Part shown: piece after piece, positions 61,379 through 64,000 of the stretch | How positions within the stretch are numbered: position 1 is the first letter of the stretch | How the letters are laid out: every line of letters begins with the position of its first letter | Assembly (NCBI GenBank): GCA_902791215.1 | Contig: CADAUZ010000009.1 | Span: 1 to 64,000 of the forward strand | Length of the DNA stretch: 64,000 nt | Direction: 5' to 3' | From: Oscillospiraceae bacterium | GTDB taxonomy: Bacteria > Bacillota > Clostridia > Oscillospirales > Oscillospiraceae | Notes under the pieces: model-generated | What the model was told of the DNA's origin: nothing | Seen by the model: only the letters and a program-made list of their open reading frames with translations | Databases searched by the model: none | Program-made: the position numbers and the translations under genes

Positions 61379-61396
61379 ATGATATTTGTAAATTGC

Positions 61397-61443
61397 CAAG
61401 CGGCGATTTCGTCACAGTGTACGAAATCGCCGCTTGCTTTTTG
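61397..61443 (+). terminator. Terminator between converging genes
   Basis: A perfect 16-base stem (CAAGCGGCGATTTCGT with ACGAAATCGCCGCTTG), an 8-base loop, and CTTTTT. It ends the degV transcript. Confidence 0.9.
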
Positions 61444-62409
61444 TCAATATCTCGGATCTGCCAATCCCCAGAGCCACATCTTCTGCATCATGGGGCTGTC
61501 GGGGCGGATATAGCCGCCGGTATCGAAGGCCGCGTTGGAGATCACCGAGAAGGGGAGCGTGCCCGTCTCATACTCGTGCAGCAGCGCCTCCTCCTGAAAA
61601 AGCAGCACGCCCAGCGGGACGTGGTAGTCGCTCGACACGATCGCCAGCGCTCTGACCTCCGGGTGGTTTTCCAGCAGGAGCTTCACGGTAAACTCCGCGT
61701 TGTCGCCCGTGGTGCGGGAGGCGTCCTCTTTTAAGATGCGATCAGGCGTGACGCCTTGGGAAATGAGCCAGTCGGCCATCACGCCCGCCTCGGTGGCGTT
61801 GGGGTTAGACCAGGCCGTGCCGCCGCCCGTGACGGCGATCAAGGCGTTGGGGTACTTCTCCGCGCACCGCAGCGCCGTCTCGCAGCGCCCCAGAAGCTCC
61901 GGGGCCATGGTGCCGTCAGACTCAAGCTGGAAGCCCAGCACCACGATGCAGAGGCTCCCGTCCTCCGGAAGATCGTCCGGCAGCACGCCGGGGTTGACGG
62001 TGAGGTCGCTGTTGACCTCGGACCAGGTTTGCATGAGCTTTGTCCAGAACGCCCCGAGGGCCGGGTCCAGGGCGTTCAGCTTTTCGAGATCGGCGCGGAT
62101 GATGTCGGCGGCTTCCTCCTGTTTATCGGCGTAGGCGTAGACCATGTCGCTGACCAGGTTGTAGCTCTCCTCCGTGTAGCCCTGCGGCGGCACGAAGACG
62201 GTCGGCTCCGGCGTCGGGACAGGGGAAGGGGTCGGCGCGGTTGCGGGCGTCGGTGTCGGTGCAATCGTCGCCGTCGGCGAAGGCGCGGGCGGTGAGGTCT
62301 CGGCGATCACCGGCACGGCGGGTGTCTCCCGCGCCTGCCAGCGCAGGAACAGCAGCCCCGCAAGTGTCACGCACAGGAGCAGCAGGAGTATGATATGGAA
62401 GCGTTTCAT
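61444..62409 (-). CDS. YdcF/SanA-family (DUF218) membrane-anchored protein
   Basis: This 321-residue protein starts at 62409, giving an N-terminal membrane helix (about 6-21). A Pro/Thr-rich linker (about 35-75, repeats of TPTP and PSPVPTP) is followed by the DUF218 domain (about 155-310), with CIVVLGFQLESDG, ALIAVTGGGTAWSNP, EAGVMADWLISQGV and VSSDYHVPLG. ElyC/SanA relatives act in envelope biogenesis and barrier function. The long linker should place the domain out in the wall. Confidence 0.85.
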   Translation of the reverse strand: MKRFHIILLLLLCVTLAGLLFLRWQARETPAVPVIAETSPPAPSPTATIAPTPTPATAPTPSPVPTPEPTVFVPPQGYTEESYNLVSDMVYAYADKQEEAADIIRADLEKLNALDPALGAFWTKLMQTWSEVNSDLTVNPGVLPDDLPEDGSLCIVVLGFQLESDGTMAPELLGRCETALRCAEKYPNALIAVTGGGTAWSNPNATEAGVMADWLISQGVTPDRILKEDASRTTGDNAEFTVKLLLENHPEVRALAIVSSDYHVPLGVLLFQEEALLHEYETGTLPFSVISNAAFDTGGYIRPDSPMMQKMWLWGLADPRY

Positions 62410-62483
62410 GGTTTTACCTCGATTGTACGTTACACAAAACGTGACAGTTTGAAACATGAAAAACATATGCCACCATGTTCAAG

Positions 62484-62735
62484 TCTGTCATTGCGAGACA
62501 GTGACCGATGTCACTGTCGTGGCAATCCGTACTCCCAGCGGCCGGTTTACGGTCTACGGCCTCCGGCGGGCGGATTGTACCCTAAAGGGCAGACCCCACA
62601 CCAGTGTGCGAAGAAGGTGAATTGCTGAAAAAGGCTAACGGATTGCCACACCAGTGTGCGCACTGGTTCGCAATGACAGAGAAGCCTTTTTCAGCAAGAG
62701 AAGCCGGCCTGGGCCGCTGGTTCGCAATGACAAAG
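62484..62735. repeat. Nested family B and C repeats
   Basis: A family B start (GTCATTGCGAGACAGTGACC) is followed by GAAGGTGAATTGC, where a family C core is split. A stem GCTGAAAAAGGCT with AGCCTTTTTCAGC encloses another B block (GGATTGCCACACCAG, GGTTCGCAATGACA), and the C core then resumes with AAGAGAAGCCGGCCTGG. Confidence 0.75.
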
Positions 62736-62781
62736 ACGAACATGGCCTTGTTAAATTGAGAACTATAAAGCGATATCAGTA

Positions 62782-64000
62782 TCAGTACCCGATCACCTTG
62801 TCCACCCCGTAGAACTTCGCCATGTAGACATTGGGCCAGTCGGTGGGGGCCTCGGTGTTGAGATAGGCAAGGCCCTCCAGAGCGCTCCAGGAGGTCCGGG
62901 CATAGGGCCGCCAGAGCTCGACCTCTTTTTCACCGCGGGCCGCGCACTCTGTAATAAAGTCTTCGTTATACTGCAGCAGCGCGTGGGTGTCCCGGATATC
63001 CGGGAGACCGATGAAAAGGCTGCGCCCCATCAGGAGCATACCCACACAGCACAGCGCGATCACCAGGTTCCGGCCCGGCAGATCATAAAGCCGCGCAAGC
63101 AGCATGGCATCAGATAACAGCAGCAGCACCAGCGCGATGTGCATGCTCCGCCCCGCACAGTACATGGCGAAGGTCAGCACGAACTGTCCCGCGAGCGATC
63201 CGAACAGCAGCACAAGGGACAAAAGCCGCGTTTTGAGATCGACCTTTCGGTATACAGCCAGCGCATAGAAAACCGGGAAACAGACCAGCAAAGGCCAGAA
63301 GCGCAGGTACATCCGCCCGGTCTCCGCAAAATTGGAAAGCAGCACCTTGAACGTCATCTCGGCGGACTTGTTCACGGTCTCCGCCGGGGCGGACATCATG
63401 TACGCAAAGCCAGCCAGCATGGCGGCAAGCGCCAAAATCTTCCACAGCGCCGGGCGGTGTTTGAACCATATCCAGTCAACAAGCGCGAAAGCCAGCCACA
63501 TGGCGACCAGGGCCACCGTGCCGTTTTCGCTGTACGCGCCCACGGGGAAGGAGAAGACCACATACATCACCTTCAGCGCGGTGCCGGGCGTCCAATCGTC
63601 CCGGAAGCTTTTCACGAGCGGCAGCAGCCACAAAAGGCTGAACACCCCGCACCAGAGGTAGTTGACCGAGCCGGTGAGCCACAAAAACACCTGCCCGAAA
63701 TCCGGCTGAAAGGCCCAGAGGGCGAAGAAGAGCATGCACGCCAGTACCGGATTCGGAAGCCCCTTCCCGACCGCAAGCTCATGCAGCAGCCATACAAGCG
63801 CCGCGCAGAACAGGGCGTTCGTTACATCAAAGATGCCCTTGGGCAGAAGCAGGAAAAGCTGCACCAGAAAGTGCGGCACCACGCGCCCGTTCATGCTCTG
63901 CCGGTGGGCGGACATGGAGGGGAAAATCTGCGCCGCGCTCTCAATGCGCGTGTCATCCGCGTAAGAAAAGCAGTAGCGGTAATCGTCCGCGATGAGGTCG
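62782..64000 (-). CDS. DUF6056-like polytopic membrane protein (5' end beyond the window)
   Basis: The frame continues in phase to 63999 and so starts outside the window; 406 codons are visible. It has about ten membrane helices. Residues YCFSYADD and HRQSMNGRVVPHF near the beginning, and FLWLTGSVNYLW, are typical of DUF6056, a GT-C glycosyltransferase-like family. The ending HLxT-type soluble part (LNTEAPTDWPNVYMAKFYG) fits as well. It may transfer sugars from lipid carriers; function is inferred from fold only. Confidence 0.7.
   Translation of the reverse strand, partial: DLIADDYRYCFSYADDTRIESAAQIFPSMSAHRQSMNGRVVPHFLVQLFLLLPKGIFDVTNALFCAALVWLLHELAVGKGLPNPVLACMLFFALWAFQPDFGQVFLWLTGSVNYLWCGVFSLLWLLPLVKSFRDDWTPGTALKVMYVVFSFPVGAYSENGTVALVAMWLAFALVDWIWFKHRPALWKILALAAMLAGFAYMMSAPAETVNKSAEMTFKVLLSNFAETGRMYLRFWPLLVCFPVFYALAVYRKVDLKTRLLSLVLLFGSLAGQFVLTFAMYCAGRSMHIALVLLLLSDAMLLARLYDLPGRNLVIALCCVGMLLMGRSLFIGLPDIRDTHALLQYNEDFITECAARGEKEVELWRPYARTSWSALEGLAYLNTEAPTDWPNVYMAKFYGVDKVIGY

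Overview
The window looks like a chromosomal segment of a GC-rich gut-type Firmicute, most plausibly Clostridia of the Oscillospiraceae/Ruminococcaceae kind. The reasons are strong AGGAGG ribosome binding sites, sigma-A promoters with 17-base spacers, BspA-like and transglutaminase-like surface proteins, MnmA, ProBA, CdaR, RpiR, TatD and DegV genes, and many short palindromic interspersed repeats of the sort common in gut Clostridia. This assignment is inference. No rRNA, CRISPR array or intact phage is present. Two tRNA genes, Thr(TGT) and Tyr(GTA), lie at 26567-26745.

Region 1 (1-30 kb) is an accessory region of lower and patchier GC. It holds a near-identical, widely spaced duplication of an esterase plus AAA-ATPase/PD-(D/E)XK module at 330-2247 and 18956-21476. 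Copy 1 continues into a compact Hsp70 operon (GrpE-like, HscC/DnaK-like, and a J-domain-TPR-SEC-C protein). The region also carries an XRE-REC regulator with a LytS-type kinase, a YtcJ-type amidohydrolase, an AMP-ligase fused to a phasin-like protein, two secreted surface proteins that share a C-terminal module, an EAL protein, a phosphohexomutase and mnmA. An unusual number of genes here are remnants that keep both ends but have lost the middle: esterase copy 1, a SWIM protein, a SNF2 helicase, a GGDEF protein, an Rrf2 regulator and topoisomerase III. A 3'-truncated polysaccharide deacetylase and a symporter tail are also present. This is either a decay hotspot or an assembly effect, and it should be settled with reads.

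Region 2 (30-36 kb) is metabolic. CdaR, glycerate kinase and a GntP-family permease form one unit, followed by proB-proA.

Region 3 (36-47 kb) is a sialic-acid utilisation cluster on the minus strand: N-acylglucosamine 2-epimerase, RpiR-type regulator, sugar ABC binding protein and two permeases, a YhcH anomerase, N-acetylneuraminate lyase, and an atypical ROK/BadF-like kinase. A divergent SGNH esterase and a DUF624 protein may belong to it. The genes suggest the route Neu5Ac to ManNAc to GlcNAc to GlcNAc-6-P. A shared palindrome of the form GAAA-N5-TTTC sits at two of its promoters. Between the regulator and the transporter lies a small locus with convergent promoters, a 37-codon ORF and a bidirectional terminator that resembles a type I toxin-antitoxin module. 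A 163-base palindromic element lies in the transporter leader.

Region 4 (47-64 kb) is GC-rich core-like sequence: an Agp-type acid phosphatase, a large MscS channel with sensor domains, a sodium:neurotransmitter symporter-family transporter, a YgjV-like protein, a Na/Pi cotransporter with PhoU domain, TatD, a phosphodiester glycosidase, an O-antigen-ligase-like protein, DegV, a YdcF-family protein, and a DUF6056-like membrane protein cut by the window end. At least three families of mosaic palindromic repeats fill its intergenic spaces.
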